DNA of 64,000 nucleotides from JAFGXF01 sp963732595 (GTDB lineage Bacteria > Chloroflexota > Anaerolineae > Anaerolineales > Anaerolineaceae). The notes under the pieces were generated by a model. It saw nothing but the letters and a program-made list of their open reading frames with translations. It was not told the origin of the DNA and searched no databases. Position numbers and translations under genes: made by a program. The stretch is taken from assembly GCA_963732595.1 (NCBI GenBank), contig CAVSZZ010000002.1, forward strand, positions 1,426,001-1,490,000. The letters are read 5' to 3'. Shown here piece by piece: positions 34,138 through 46,700 of this stretch (its first letter is position 1; every line of letters starts with the position of its first letter).

Positions 34138-35364
34138 ATGGATATCAAACAGAACATTGTTGAAGCCCTCGATAGCTTGAGCAGCAATAAGGTTCGCTCC
34201 GGGCTGACCATTCTTGGCATTGTCATTGGTGTGGCGGCTGTCATCGCCATGCTCGGGGTCGGGCAGGGTGCCCAGGATACGATCACAGGATCGATCAGCG
34301 GCATCGGCACAAACCTGTTGTTCGTCTTCCCGGGTAATTTCACCCAGGAAGTGCGAAATGGCAAACCATTGACCCTGAGTGATGTGCGTGCAATTGCGGA
34401 TCCCCTTAATGCTCCCCATGTATCCGCTGTAGCCCCAGCCATCGAGGCCAGTGCTGTGGTCACTTATGGTAGCGAGCAAGCCAATCCGTTCATTGATGGG
34501 GTGACGCCCGAGTACACCAGCCTGCGCAACTATGAACTATTGGAGGGTGAGTTTATAAATGAAAGCCATGATCTGGGTCGTGCTTCGGTGGCTTTGATCG
34601 GCGTGGATGTTGCCGATAAATTATTTGACCGGCGGGATGGCATCGTTGGGGAGTCCATCCGCATCAACGGGCAACCTTTCCGTGTCATCGGCGTTCTGGG
34701 ACCCAAGGGTGGTGGTTCTTTCGGCAGTCAGGACAATGTCATCCTGGTACCATATTCGACTGCCCAGGCGCGCCTGGTGAGGCGCAGCTCTGACCGTGTG
34801 GACATCCTTCTGGTCCAGGTCGTGGATAACGAATCTGTGGCTGCTGCCTCCGAGGAGATCAGTGTGATCCTGCGCAGCCGCCACCGCACGGCGTTGGGGG
34901 CGGATGATTTCACGGTCTTTTCCCAGGATGATTTCGTTCAGACGGCTGCGACCATCACGGGTGTGTTGACCATCTTCTTGGGTGGCATTGCGGCCATATC
35001 TTTGTTGGTGGGCGGCATTGGTATCATGAACATCATGTTGGTCTCGGTGACCGAACGGACGCGCGAGATTGGCTTGCGCAAAGCCCTGGGCGCCCGCAAG
35101 CGCGATATCCTGATCCAGTTCCTGACCGAATCAGCTCTGCTCAGCCTGTTGGGGGGTGTGATCGGGATCGCTTTCGGCTGGCTGATCGCCTTCATCGTCG
35201 GGCGTATTGCTGCAGCCAGCAATACGCCCTTTGAACCTTCCATTGGGATCGACGCCATCCTGCTGGCAACGATCTTTTCGACAGCCATCGGATTATTCTT
35301 CGGTATATACCCCGCCAACCGGGCGGCCAGCCTGGAACCGGTGGAAGCCCTGCGATACGAGTGA
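34138..35364 (+). CDS. MacB-type ABC transporter permease
   Basis: 408 aa with the MacB topology: one N-terminal helix ('LTILGIVIGVAAVIAMLGVGQGA'), a large periplasmic MacB_PCD domain (about 45-270), and three C-terminal helices forming the FtsX domain ('TIFLGGIAAISLLVGGIGIMNIML', 'TREIGLRKALGARKRDI', 'YPANRAASLEPVEALRYE'). 'GIMNIMLVSVTERTREIG' is diagnostic. ATG at 34138 directly follows the ATPase stop. Confidence 0.95.
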   Translation: MDIKQNIVEALDSLSSNKVRSGLTILGIVIGVAAVIAMLGVGQGAQDTITGSISGIGTNLLFVFPGNFTQEVRNGKPLTLSDVRAIADPLNAPHVSAVAPAIEASAVVTYGSEQANPFIDGVTPEYTSLRNYELLEGEFINESHDLGRASVALIGVDVADKLFDRRDGIVGESIRINGQPFRVIGVLGPKGGGSFGSQDNVILVPYSTAQARLVRRSSDRVDILLVQVVDNESVAAASEEISVILRSRHRTALGADDFTVFSQDDFVQTAATITGVLTIFLGGIAAISLLVGGIGIMNIMLVSVTERTREIGLRKALGARKRDILIQFLTESALLSLLGGVIGIAFGWLIAFIVGRIAAASNTPFEPSIGIDAILLATIFSTAIGLFFGIYPANRAASLEPVEALRYE

Positions 35365-35368
35365 TGTC

Positions 35369-36445
35369 ATGAGCCCGCGTATCTTGCGATATCCTGTTGA
35401 AGAACTGGAAAGATACGTTGAGCGTTTTCTTAACAAGCTGGGTGTCCCTTTACCAGATGCCCAGGTGTCGGCCAGGATCCTGGTGGCGGCTGACTTGCGT
35501 GGGATCAGTTCCCATGGTGTCATCCGCTTGCACACCTATTATGGCAGTCGTATCCAGAAAGGTTTGATCGATCCACTCACACCGCTCATCACGGTGTATG
35601 AAACAGCAGCCAATGCCACCCTGGATGCCGGTAATGGTATTGGCATGGTAGCAGCCAACCGCGCCATGGAGCGTTGCATGCATATGGCCAGGCAGGCCAA
35701 TGTGGCCGTTGTCAGTGTGCGCAACTCAAATCATTTTGGTATTGCCGGGTATTATGCCATGATGGCTCTGAGGGAGGATCAGATCGGAATCAGCCTGACC
35801 AATGCACAGCCGCTGATGGCGCCGACCTATGGTCGGACGGCCATGCTGGGAACCAATCCGATCGCGGTGGCGGTTCCCTGCGCCAACCGGCTGCCTTTTG
35901 TGTTGGATATGGCCACCAGCATCGTCCAGATCGGCAAGGTTTCCGTGTATGAGAAGGACGGGCAACCGGTACCCCTCGGTTGGGGCATGGATGCCAGTGG
36001 AAAAATGACAGAAAACCCGTCCGAGATCCGCAAGGGTGGCGCTTTATCGCCGCTGGGAGGTTCGGATATCCTGCGTGGTTACAAAGGCTACGACCTGGCA
36101 GTGGTGGTGGATATCCTGTCGGGTATCCTTTCCGGATCCGGGTTCGGAGTTGCTGCCGGTTCTATGGATAAACCCGCCCGCATCGGACACTTCTTCATGA
36201 CGATCAATATCGGTGCATTCCGGCCACTGGAGGATTTCAAGCGGGATATGTCTGCTCTAATGACCGAACTGCAGAATGCCCCTAAAGCAGAGGGTCATAC
36301 CCGCATTTACCTGGCAGGCGAGAAGGAGTTCGAGCAGGAAGCTGAGAACCGCGTCAAAGGTGTACCTTTACTTGATGAGGTCGTAAAAGGACTCGACCAG
36401 GCAGGTCGCGAGGTGGGGGTCCCGTTCGATCTCAATTCGGTTTAA
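35369..36445 (+). CDS. Ldh-family (malate/L-lactate/ureidoglycolate) NAD(P)-dependent dehydrogenase
   Basis: 358 aa. Family motifs: 'ADLRGISSHGVIRLHTYY' (about residue 45), catalytic His in 'VSVRNSNHFGIAGYYA' (about 120), 'GTNPIAVAVPC', 'LDMATSIVQIGKV', 'LGGSDILRGYKGYDLAVVVDIL' and 'MTINIGAFRPLEDFKRDM'. Members oxidise malate, L-lactate, sulfolactate or ureidoglycolate; the sequence alone does not decide. Ureidoglycolate use (AllD) would fit the purine theme upstream. It begins five bases after the permease stop, so it may ride on the MacAB transcript. Confidence 0.88.
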   Translation: MSPRILRYPVEELERYVERFLNKLGVPLPDAQVSARILVAADLRGISSHGVIRLHTYYGSRIQKGLIDPLTPLITVYETAANATLDAGNGIGMVAANRAMERCMHMARQANVAVVSVRNSNHFGIAGYYAMMALREDQIGISLTNAQPLMAPTYGRTAMLGTNPIAVAVPCANRLPFVLDMATSIVQIGKVSVYEKDGQPVPLGWGMDASGKMTENPSEIRKGGALSPLGGSDILRGYKGYDLAVVVDILSGILSGSGFGVAAGSMDKPARIGHFFMTINIGAFRPLEDFKRDMSALMTELQNAPKAEGHTRIYLAGEKEFEQEAENRVKGVPLLDEVVKGLDQAGREVGVPFDLNSV

Positions 36446-36521
36446 TCTCGATCTCACCCCATTACTTCATATGACTTGGTTGAATTTAGGATTCTGCCCT
36501 ATGGCCAGGTCTGATCTCAGT

Positions 36522-38290
36522 TCACACTTCAGACAACCCCTTTAAAGTTTCCAACAGTGCTTTTGCGGCAGCTTGCGGCCCGGATCGCTCGTGGCCTGGT
36601 AATCCCAGGCGGGTGCGCAACTGACCGACCAGAATGCCTTGTTTGAAAAATGACTCGAAATATTTCGCGGCGATTGGCTCATGCAAAACCTGATATTGTT
36701 GTGGTCCAAACACGTTGGCGTAATAGGTTTGCACCAACCCTGAACTGGTGGTTGTGCCTTTGCTCATCACAATCCCGGAGCAAAAGACGGCCTTTGCCTT
36801 TTCAACTGAATTGAATCGTTCAATGATGGCGTGGTCGGCATCAACAGGGTCATAGTTATTCGCATACAGGATCAGATCGGGTGGATAGCCCTTCATGATC
36901 GTGCTATAGGTCGTTACAGGGATGACAACCCTGGCATTCACCTGGGCTGGATTCATAATGATGGTTCGGTCGATTTGACCGAAAGCGAAACCGGGTTGAA
37001 GGTCGTCCAGGCGCACGAAAGCGCCTGTCTCGGTTCCATATCCTAGTAGTTTCCCCTTTGTCGTCAGGTTCAGGGAGCCCATGTCATCAGCGATGATCGT
37101 GATCTCTCCGATTTCATCCCTGGCAATCGTTCGCAAGGCTTCAAGCGTTTCGGATTTTCCGGCACCGGTATCACCCATGATCAGAACAGTGAAATCCTGC
37201 TTACTGTCGATCGTGAGATTGACCATCGCTCCATGAAATGGGAAACGACCCATTTTCATCATCTTGATATTGTGCAAGGTCAGGATCATCTTCTTTAAGT
37301 ATCCGAAGTAGCCATACTGATCCCCATCTGGAATTGCACCAACCAGCACCCCATCAGGTGTGTCATCATCATGGAAGATGGTCTGACAGCTTCCCAGCCT
37401 GGGGAATTGTTCATCGGGGACCCCGAACAGGATGACGCCATCAGGCCGGTGTTCCAGGTCGCCATCTTCCGCAAGTTCGAACAAATTACACAGGGCGAAA
37501 CCGAGCTCAAAATATTTTAAAGAGAAATACACCATGATGAGCAAGGCGCCAACCCTTGCTGGATAACACAACCACTCCTCTTTCTTCAGAGTGATAAATT
37601 CCAGCGGATTATGGCTGACCCGCTCGAACACCCCGGAACGCTTATTCATGGGAGGGTTGTAGATCAAAGGCGGGTAGATCAATACCTGGCGGATAACCGC
37701 CACATCATTCAGGGTATGAAAATTACCGTTTGGGTACGGCAGTTCCTTCGTCAGGGCGATGGCAGCGATCTCCGCCCCCGCGCGCACCTGGCGGTAGATA
37801 CGAGGGTGGTTGCCGGTGATGTTTTCGCGTATATCGCGGTACGTCGATCGCACCACATGCGTCAGTGTCTCGATGGTGTTATTGAAGGTGCGATAAGGTT
37901 TTTGATCATCCAGGCCGCCTTCTGATTCACAAATGATCAACCGTTGTAACTCCCGCCAGTAGTTGTAAACGTATTCCACAAAATCATCCAACAGGAATCG
38001 GTCTCGGAAAAATTGTTCGGAACCTGCCAGCACACGGGGAACCAGATCAGCTGGGAGTTTGATCAAATATGAGAATGTCTCAGCCAGCAAATGGATATCT
38101 TCGCTGCCAATGTCCGGGTGATCGAAGATACCCAACAGGCGTGATTTCTTTTTGCTAAGGGAGTTGATCGCCCGGGTTAAACCTGGAGGAACAACTTACT
38201 CTCAAGCAATTCGGCGGATGTCTCACACAGTTGATCTTTAAGACGGATTACCACCTTGTCCTGGTCGATGCGGAACTTAACGTTCTTCAT
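36522..38290 (-). CDS. HprK/PEP-carboxykinase-like P-loop protein, probable indel near the 5' end
   Basis: About 589 aa if read from the ATG at 38290. That start has AGGTGA just upstream and opens 'MKNVKFRIDQDKVVIRL', but stops after 37 codons; the long frame follows without a convincing start of its own (TTG 38135), so a one-base deletion near 38175 probably splits the gene. The C-terminal half holds a P-loop 'IMGDTGAGKSETLEALR' (about residue 355 of the joined protein), a Walker-B/metal 'ITIIADDMGSLNL' and 'RVVIPVTTYSTIMKGYPPDLILYANNY', a layout seen in HPr kinases and ATP-type PEP carboxykinases. The N-terminal 300 residues are all-helical and unassigned. Encoded alone. Substrate unknown. 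Confidence 0.6.
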
Positions 38291-38695
38291 GGCTCACCTG
38301 TTGAGTTTCTGGGTAAATATAAGCCCTTATTGTACAGGTGTTTATGGATTCTGGTTAGACTACCGGGTGAGGGTATTTATCCTTCCTGCGAATGGTTTGC
38401 TGGGTGGTTATTCATTAAAGGTTGTTGTGGCTCAACTTCTCCAAATCCCCTTAACGCCAAGCGTATATAGATTACACGTCGGATATTTCAGGCTCGGCAA
38501 GGTGGGTTTTCCCTTTACAGTATTAGGTTGACCATCGTGGACCATCGGGTTGAAACGCACCTGATTTGGATCAGAGATGATCCTGTTTCCACCAACTGGA
38601 CACACCCGGCGGGAAGTGTATAAGGTCTGAATGTTATAATCCAATTTACCCATGATTGGAAATGGGTGCTGGTAAAACTTCGGTGAGGTCACAAT
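38291..38695. other. 405-bp intergenic stretch without a supported gene
   Basis: Between the divergent P-loop protein and oligoendopeptidase F genes. Short frames here have no SD or protein-like composition. An AT-rich patch near 38310-38345 could hold the promoter of the minus-strand gene. No terminator-type hairpin or RNA gene was recognised. Confidence 0.6.
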
Positions 38696-40471
38696 ATGCC
38701 AAACTTGAATCCCCCCTATAAACAAAAACGATGGAGCCTGGATGACCTTTTCCCGGCACCCGACAGTCCGGCAATTAAGATTGCCTTTGATCAGGCTGAT
38801 CAGCTGGTAGCGCACTTTGAGACACGGCGGGGCGAATTAAAGGACGATATTACAGCTGAAAACTTCCTGTCCATCATTCAAGACCTGGAAGCCATCACGG
38901 AATCTCGCAATAAGCTTGGTGGCTATGCCCAGATGAAATTCACCGAGAACACCCAGGATCAAATGGTGACCGCCCTGGTCGCCCGCACGGATCAATTCTC
39001 GGCTGAGATCGAGAATCGTACCCTGTTCTTCTCACTATGGTGGAAGGGGTTGGCCGAGGCTAGTGTAAAGAGGCTGCTGGAGATAAGCGGTGATTACCGG
39101 TACTGGTTGGAAGCCATGCGCCAGTTCAAACCGCATACGCTTTCAGAGGCGGAAGAGAAGATCGTCAATATCAAGAATGTCACCGGTGTAAATTCCGTGA
39201 ATACCCTCTACAATGCCATCACAAACCGCTATGTTTATAAGATCGAGGTGGATGGGGAGCAGAAAGAGTTGACCCGGGGAGGTCTGATGGCCCAGGTCCG
39301 TAAACCGGATGCTGATCTGCGCGCTCGCGCCTACCAGGAGTTATATCGCACCTATGGTAACGACAGCCCCATCCTGGGACAGATGTACCAAACCCTTGTG
39401 CGCGACTGGCGCAACGAACAGGTTGACCTGCGAAATTTTAAACAACCCATATCTGCCCGCAACTTGGTCAACGATCTGCCGGACAATGTGGTGGATACAC
39501 TATTAGATGTGGCCGGCGAGAACACTCCCGTTTTCCAGCGATTCTTTAGAATTAAAGCCAAACGCATCGGCATGGACAAATTACGCCGGTATGATATCTA
39601 TGCCCCGGTCGCAAAATCTGAGAAGAAATACCCGTTTGCCGAAGCGGCTGACAGGGTGCTGGATTCTTTTGGCCGTTTCGAGCCACGCTTCGGCAATTTG
39701 GCACGTCAGGTCTTCGCCCAGGACCACATCGACAGCGAGGTTCGCAAGGGTAAACAGGATGGCGCCTACTGTGAGACACTTTCCCCGCGCATCACCCCCT
39801 GGGTCAAGCTCAATTACCAGGGCGGCGCCGACGATGTGGCCACCATGGCCCACGAGCTGGGGCATGCCATCCATTCACTTCTGGCCAACCAGCACAGCCT
39901 GTTCACCCAGCACTCCTGCCTGCCGCTGGCCGAAACCGCTTCGACCTTCGGCGAAATGATGCTGGTCGACAGGCTGCTGGCCGAGGAAAGCGACGTCGCT
40001 GTGCAGCGGGACCTTCTATTCAGGCAGGTGGATGATGCCTATGCCACCATCCAGCGCCAGTCGTTCTTTGCCCTGTTTGAGAAACAGGCGCATGCCATGG
40101 TCATGGAGGGTGCCTCGGTGGACGATCTGGCAGACGCCTATATCAAAAACCTGAAATTGCAGTTCGGCGATGTAGTCGATGTAGGTGAAGAATTCCGGTG
40201 GGAGTGGGTCTCGATTCCCCATATCTATGCTGTGCCGTTCTATGTGTATGCCTATGCTTTTGGCCAATTATTGGTATTTTCCCTTTACCGACAGTTCAAG
40301 CTGGAAGCCGACAGTTTCAAGCCGCGCTATATCGAGATGCTGGCGACAGGCGGTTCGAAAGCACCCATGGCGATCCTGGATGCGGTCGGGGTGGATGTGC
40401 GCCAGCCTGCTTTCTGGCAGGGTGGTTTTGATGTCATACGGGAGCTGGTGGATAGGCTGGAAACACTATAA
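38696..40471 (+). CDS. pepF: Oligoendopeptidase F (M3 family)
   Basis: 591-aa cytoplasmic zinc metallopeptidase cleaving medium-length peptides. Zinc motif 'MAHELGHAIHSLL' (about residue 382) with the third ligand in 'LPLAETASTFGEMML'; substrate-binding 'IPHIYAVPFYVYAYAFGQLL' near the C-terminus; N-terminal 'WSLDDLFP' and the helical PepF_N domain. SD GGTGAGG. Full length, undisturbed. Peptide fermentation is expected in Anaerolineae. Confidence 0.95.
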   Translation: MPNLNPPYKQKRWSLDDLFPAPDSPAIKIAFDQADQLVAHFETRRGELKDDITAENFLSIIQDLEAITESRNKLGGYAQMKFTENTQDQMVTALVARTDQFSAEIENRTLFFSLWWKGLAEASVKRLLEISGDYRYWLEAMRQFKPHTLSEAEEKIVNIKNVTGVNSVNTLYNAITNRYVYKIEVDGEQKELTRGGLMAQVRKPDADLRARAYQELYRTYGNDSPILGQMYQTLVRDWRNEQVDLRNFKQPISARNLVNDLPDNVVDTLLDVAGENTPVFQRFFRIKAKRIGMDKLRRYDIYAPVAKSEKKYPFAEAADRVLDSFGRFEPRFGNLARQVFAQDHIDSEVRKGKQDGAYCETLSPRITPWVKLNYQGGADDVATMAHELGHAIHSLLANQHSLFTQHSCLPLAETASTFGEMMLVDRLLAEESDVAVQRDLLFRQVDDAYATIQRQSFFALFEKQAHAMVMEGASVDDLADAYIKNLKLQFGDVVDVGEEFRWEWVSIPHIYAVPFYVYAYAFGQLLVFSLYRQFKLEADSFKPRYIEMLATGGSKAPMAILDAVGVDVRQPAFWQGGFDVIRELVDRLETL

Positions 40472-40492
40472 GGATCGAATTGATTAACGCAT

Positions 40493-40525
40493 ATCTGCCG
40501 GGTGAATCCTTTTCATCCGGCAGAT
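40493..40525. terminator. 14-bp hairpin downstream of pepF
   Basis: 40493-40506 pairs with 40512-40525 (one G-U) around TCCTT. No long T-run follows, so it may act with the next hairpin at 40631 or protect the 3' end. Confidence 0.6.
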
Positions 40526-40630
40526 CATTAATCTGGATGCTTTATCGGATTGTAGAATCCTGCGACTCACCGTCCATCCGTGATCAGTCAGCTGATCAAT
40601 CTGCAATCTCGATGTAATCGGATATTGGAA

Positions 40631-40666
40631 AGCGCTCCCTGCTTGTTTACAGGGAGCGCTTTGCTT
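40631..40666. terminator. Bidirectional terminator between pepF and the giant surface gene
   Basis: AGCGCTCCCTG (40631-40641) pairs with CAGGGAGCGCT (40650-40660), followed by TTGCTT on the plus strand and by TTTCC on the minus strand. The two flanking genes converge. Confidence 0.8.
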
Positions 40667-40700
40667 AAGTTCTATTCGAGATCAGTGATCCCGGATCCGA

Positions 40701-43700
40701 TTATGGCCGATAGACCATCGGAAGGAGGACCTTGTGACCATGTTCCAGGATGAGCACATCGTCGTCAACTCCGGGATGGTAATTGTGGTTACGCACGCGG
40801 ATACGTGCACCATCGCCATCTTCAGAGACCAGGCCGGTTACCTGGATCAGATCGTACAACTGGATATCTGCCAGTGTGCCATTGTAGCCATCCAGGAATA
40901 TCCGCACCGGACCGCTGCCGTCATCAACGATGAGGGTGTCGGTGCCGGATTTGCCAATGACCCTGCCGGTTACGGTGGCCAGCCAGCCCTCGTTGGATTC
41001 CAGGGCAGCCTGCGCAGTGGTAAGTGCCAGTGGGACGGCATTGTAACCGTCAGGTGTGATCACCTGCACCATTTCGGCTTCGAAGAATTCGATCTCGGTG
41101 TCACCGTTGTAGATGCCGATCGTGCCTACAACCCGCACGTGCGTACCACGGGTGAATTCGCTGGCGTCGATATCGCCAGCCGGGGCGTGCACGGTGATGC
41201 CGCCGGTCTCATCCTGTACATACAGCACGTTGAAGAATTCACCGTAGGCGGCTGTGATCTCGCCTTCGACCCAGACCACTTTATCCAGGTTATTAGGGTG
41301 GTCATCTGTTGTCTGGGCTCGGGCATCGGCGATGGTGGACTTCTGCAAGCGGTTCGCCCAGCAGCCACATGACGGACTGCAGGTTGAAGAGCTCGTTCTG
41401 CTTGCCGTCGCCGGCGGTATAGGCGAAGATGGTGAAGGGGTCGTTGCTGTCGCCATAGAGCATGATGCGTCCCGCACCGTCCGTGAGTTGTACCGCGGCT
41501 GCGCCGGGTATCGGTATGGCATCCCCGGGTACCGAGGTCAGTTCGCATGTCCAGCTCGGATTGTATAGGTAGGCGTCGCCGGCATTATCCGCATCCAGAT
41601 TGCTGGTGTGGTTGGGATTTGTGTATGAACCGGATGTCGTGCAGCCCAGGTCATAGTCACCCTGCATGAGGATCTGCACGTCGGTATCATCGGTGGTCAA
41701 GGGTCCCCCACTGCGGTCGATGATGGAGTTCAAACTCCAGGTGGCGACACTTTCCACATTTACACCGATGCCGGTGGTGGCTGCTCCCGGGAAGTCGTGC
41801 CAGATGACACCAAATGGATAACCGTTGTTGGTGTTACCGTCGATGACCTCGTCGTCGTTCATGCGCATGTTGACCATTTGACCGGTGACCGTTTCGATGG
41901 CGGTCAAGGATGGCATTTTCACGGTCGGCAACGGTGGCCGCCCAGGGGGTGCTTGCCTGTGTAATCGGACAGGCCCAGCATCCACAGGCTGCCGCCGGCG
42001 TCAACGAAGTTAGCAATGGCGGTCAGCTCATCAGCCGAGTAGGCTGTCTCCGGTGCGGTGATGATCAGCAGTTTGACGACGGCGGGGTTCAGATCTGCAG
42101 CGGTCAGGGCATCCAGATTCTTGAGTACGTTGTAGCTGTGGGCTGAGAGGTCATCGATGAATGGATCCATGTCGCCCCCGGATGGCGTTAACGTTTCCGT
42201 GTCCGGCATCGATCAGGATCAGCGGCAAGAGCTCATCAGTCACGTTCAGATACAGGGAAGCGCTGTTGTCATCCGGATTATCGCCGGTCGGTGCATCCGT
42301 GATCTCAGCCGTGATGGTGACGTCACCGGTGGTAACAGGTTGCCAGCTGAAGTTGGCATAACCATCTCCGTTGGCCGGTACTGTTACTTCGACTGGATCA
42401 CCCTGTTGAACACCATCGACTTTCAGGATCACATGAACAATGCGGCTTTCGGCGACGCGGTTGGTGACCCTGACCGTCAGCAGCGAGGGATTGTAGATGG
42501 TTGGGATGGTGGGCTGGATGGTCAGATCGGTGATGGCGATATCTTCGCTGCCCATCGTCCATACCGGCGAGGTGACGATCCGGTCACCATCCGTCTGGGT
42601 GACCTTCACGTAGAAGTAGTGCACGCCGGGGGTGATGGTCAAGAGTTCGGCTCCCAGGTGAAGTCGGCTGAGAACGGGTGTGATCAAGGCAACCACCTGA
42701 CCTTGATCGGTGATGATCTCCACCAGGGCGGCCAATTCGCCATCGGCGTCTGACCGTCGATCATCGAACTGGATGCTGCCTGTATTGGCGATCTCAGAGC
42801 CCATCCAGGCGCCGTTGGCTTTCATGGTCAGGCTGAAGTTCTTATCCTCGGTGGCGAAGGTGCGACGCAGGCGCAGCGCTTCCAGCAGGGCTGACTTGGT
42901 CAGTTCGGGCATGAGCACGCCGGTGCGATGCTCGGTGTTCGTGCCCCACTGGTCGGTGTGTGTATCGGCGTTGTTGGTGGCGCCGATCTTCCAGCCGTAA
43001 TCCAGCGAGCGGATGTACTCTTCCTCGGAGAAGACGTAGGAAGTGCCGTTGCCGTTGCCCACTTCTTCGAGCCGGGCCCAGTCGGAGACTTCGGGGTGGT
43101 AGAACCAGTCGTTGAAGTTGATCCAGCCGGGGTGGTTGAACTGCATCAGCGTACCGCGCCATCGAGACCCACGTTGGACGCCGAAGCCAGCCATGCGTAG
43201 AAGCCACTCACGGTCGCACCAGCTTCCAGGTTGGGGGTGTAATCACAGTAGGTGCAGCCGGTATTGGTGCGCACGGCATGGCGGGTCGAGTTGTAAACGT
43301 TGATGTGGCCTTCGGCGCCCTGGGTGTACTCGAAGCCGCGCAAAGCGACAAAATCGGAATCGGTGGCTGCTTCAACCGCTGCCAGCGTGTTGGCCCACTC
43401 GCCGTCATCGATGGCGTAGGAGTGGTCACTGATGGCCATGAAGTCGAAGCCGGCAGCTTCACCGGCAGCCAGCGCCTGGGTTGGCGTGCCAGATCCATCG
43501 GAGATGCTGGTGTGGTTGTGGAGGTCGCCGAAGTAAGGCTTGCATGGGTGGTTCGGCCATGGTGGTAAACGACCAAACATAAGTGGTCGGGAGTGTGTTT
43601 CCAGCATAGTCGGCTACATAAACCTGGACTGTAATCTGGTACTGGGTACTATACAACAGGCTGGTTGTCGGTGTCAGCGTCACTAGAAAAGTGTCAGAAT

Positions 43701-46700
43701 CGTAATCGAGTGTCACCGGGATATTGCCGTATGGGCCTGTCAGGAAGAAATTATCCAGGACCAGAGTGCTGGGTTTCAAATCTTCGCTGAAACCCACCTC
43801 GATATCTGTGTTGACAGGCACATCGGCAGCCATCACATCTGGCGAACGCGATACGATGTCAGGCGGGATGACATCCAGCATGCCGGTGGTAAAGCTCCAG
43901 CTGAATTCTTCTGCCAGGGGAATGCCATAGCTGTCGGTGACAGAAGTGCTCACACGGGCTGTATACGTGGTATAGGCAGCCAGGGCAGCAGACGGTGTGA
44001 AGCTGGCCGTCCGTGTGGCGTCGTCATAACTGGTTGTGCCGGTGATCCCATCGATTGCGAAGTTACCGACGAAGCTGCTGCCGGCCATGGTCTTGTTGAA
44101 GGTCACACTGACCGGACGATGCGGGCTTACACCGGTCGAATCCTCAGCGGGTACCGTGCCTGTGACAACAGGCGGGCGCAGGTCGATGATGTCGCTCTGG
44201 TAGCGTGGTTTGACCTGCACAGAGTCATAATTGTCGCTGATTGCGATGATGCGCATTTGCTGGCCCGACTCAAATGATCGCATGTCAATGTTTGTCAGCC
44301 TGTAGACATAAATCGTGACCGGACCGGAGCCGTCGTTGATCGTGAATGAGAAGTTGGTCCCGGGTGCGGGTGGGGTGGTGGCAAACGTGATCACTCCTTC
44401 CACCTGGATCAGTTTACCCTGCGTGGGTGCCACGGCATTGGTAGCCGTCACCAGTGGAGCCGGAGCGGTTCCAGTGCTGATCCAGGTAACACTCTGGATG
44501 GAACTGATCTCCAGCAAGCCATGATAGTCTACGATCGTTCCTTTGACACGCACGATATCGCCCAGTGCCATGGTGGGCACAACGTAGCCATAGGCGGGAT
44601 AGATGTAAATACCGCCGGTGTCGTCCTGGATGGAGAACGAATTGCTGGCAAAGACTCCCGGCGTAGCGGTTACATGACCTTCGATTGTGCCGATCCAACC
44701 CGCACCGGCCGCACGCGCGGTACCGATGGGGGTGACAGCATCCTGGTCGTAGGTGGTGGTGAAACTCCATAGGTAATCAGCATCCATCGCATCAGCAGAG
44801 CCATCCAGATCGGTTACCTGGCTGGCTAGTACCGTAACTGTGCAGTTTTGGCTGAAGGGCAGGTTGCTATCCGGGTTGAGGGTATAACTGGCTCCACTGC
44901 CGCTGAAGGCGAAGGTCTGATTGACGCTGTCGCAGAGGATGGAAAAGGCAGCGGCTGTAGTGGTGACATCCTCACTGAATGTCACACTGATGTCATTCGC
45001 TACTGCCACATTTGTTGCCGCAGAAAGGGGCACGGTGCTGGCGACGGTTGGATGTGCATCGGCTGTGGTGTGGAATGTGACGCTGTAATCGCCAACCATT
45101 GCATCCGCTGTGCCATCCAGGTCGGTTACCATGCTGGCGGTAACTGTTAGCACGCAGTCCGTATCAATCGGCAGATTATTATCCGGGTTGAGAATAAAGT
45201 TGGCACCGCTGCTGCTCAGGCTGAAGGTTTGATTCGCAGCAGCGCACATGAGGGTAAAAGCCCCTGCTGGCGCTGTGACACTCTCACTGAATTTCACGGT
45301 GACGTTGGTGTTAAGAGCCGCATTACTTGTACTGTTAGCCGGGTCGGTGCTTGATACCGTGGGCAGGTTGTCGGCGGGGGCGATTGCCACCCCGCGGAAG
45401 GCCATGTTATTTGCAGCGGTTGCAAGCAATGTGGGCACGGCTGTGATCGTGCCGTTGTAGCCACTCTCATCTAAAAGTGAGACCAACTCACCTCCGCCGT
45501 CCGCATCATATGAACCTTTGCGAGTGGCATACAATCTGACGGTTGTTCCGCTGATAGCTCCGGTCAGGCCGCGATAGTCATCCGCATCAGTCCCCACCAC
45601 GCCATTCGCGGTCCAACTGTCGCTGACCAGTGAATATTTCAAGATCCCGATCGCATCATCCGCGACATACAGCGTGTCGACACCCGGGATCGTACCATCC
45701 AGGTCTGCAAAGAAAAACGCGTATGGACTGCCGGTACTGGTTAAAAAGCCCGGAAGGTTTGAGATTGTTTGTGGACCTGTGGTCGGGGTGCCGGTTCCAA
45801 TGGTGTAAAGACGATAGGCTGATCCAGATTGATCACTGGCGTAAAGTTGCCCGGCGAAGATATTCACCTGGCGATTATTGGCTACGGTAGAGCTGATCAG
45901 GGTTGAAGTGCCGGCAGTGCCCAGGATGGTGTAGCGGATACCATCCTTGCTGCCGGCCATCCACAGGTCAGTGCCGTTGGTGCTGATTGCACTTCGAGGA
46001 TTACCTGTATTAGCAAAATCGGTCAGAGCGGTACTCGTATCAATGGTTCCATAACTATCCACGCGTCCGATCACGCGATTGACCGCTGAACCGGTGCTTC
46101 CCGATAGAGCGGACGTATAGGTACTGGCATAACCGGTTAAGATCAGGTAGTTCCCATCGATGGAGCGGGAGAGCAAGCCTTCTGCGCTTGATGTGCCATA
46201 CGCAAAGAAGGCTTTGTTCGGCTCACTTGCTGTGGTCGGCATGGCTATCGTCCGAACCAGCGTCCCGTCTGGTGTGTACTCATCCAGAAATACCGGGCTG
46301 CCTGTGTTGACCAAGGCATCGGTGCCGTTGCCGACGCGGTAAATAAATACGTTCTTTGCTGTGTCGTCAGGATCAATGTGGATGGGCAAGGTGATGGCAT
46401 CCAGGACGACCGGAGTGACGAAACTATCCTTGGAGATGATCGATTCGATCAGGACGGTTGTGTCGATTGCGAGGGGATTGCCACCGCCGCTGGTGATGGT
46501 GATGTTATAGATCTCAACATGACCACCATACCCCGCATCGAAATCCGCCGGAGTTCCATCCGGATCGAATAATTCGGTGATCCAGAAGGGATTGCCGGGG
46601 ATGAGCGCATCCGTTACATATGGGAACGGGCCGACGCCATCGACAGTAGCCCAGATGGTGACGGTGGTACCGGCCGGCAGGGTATCGGCCAGGGTCATCC

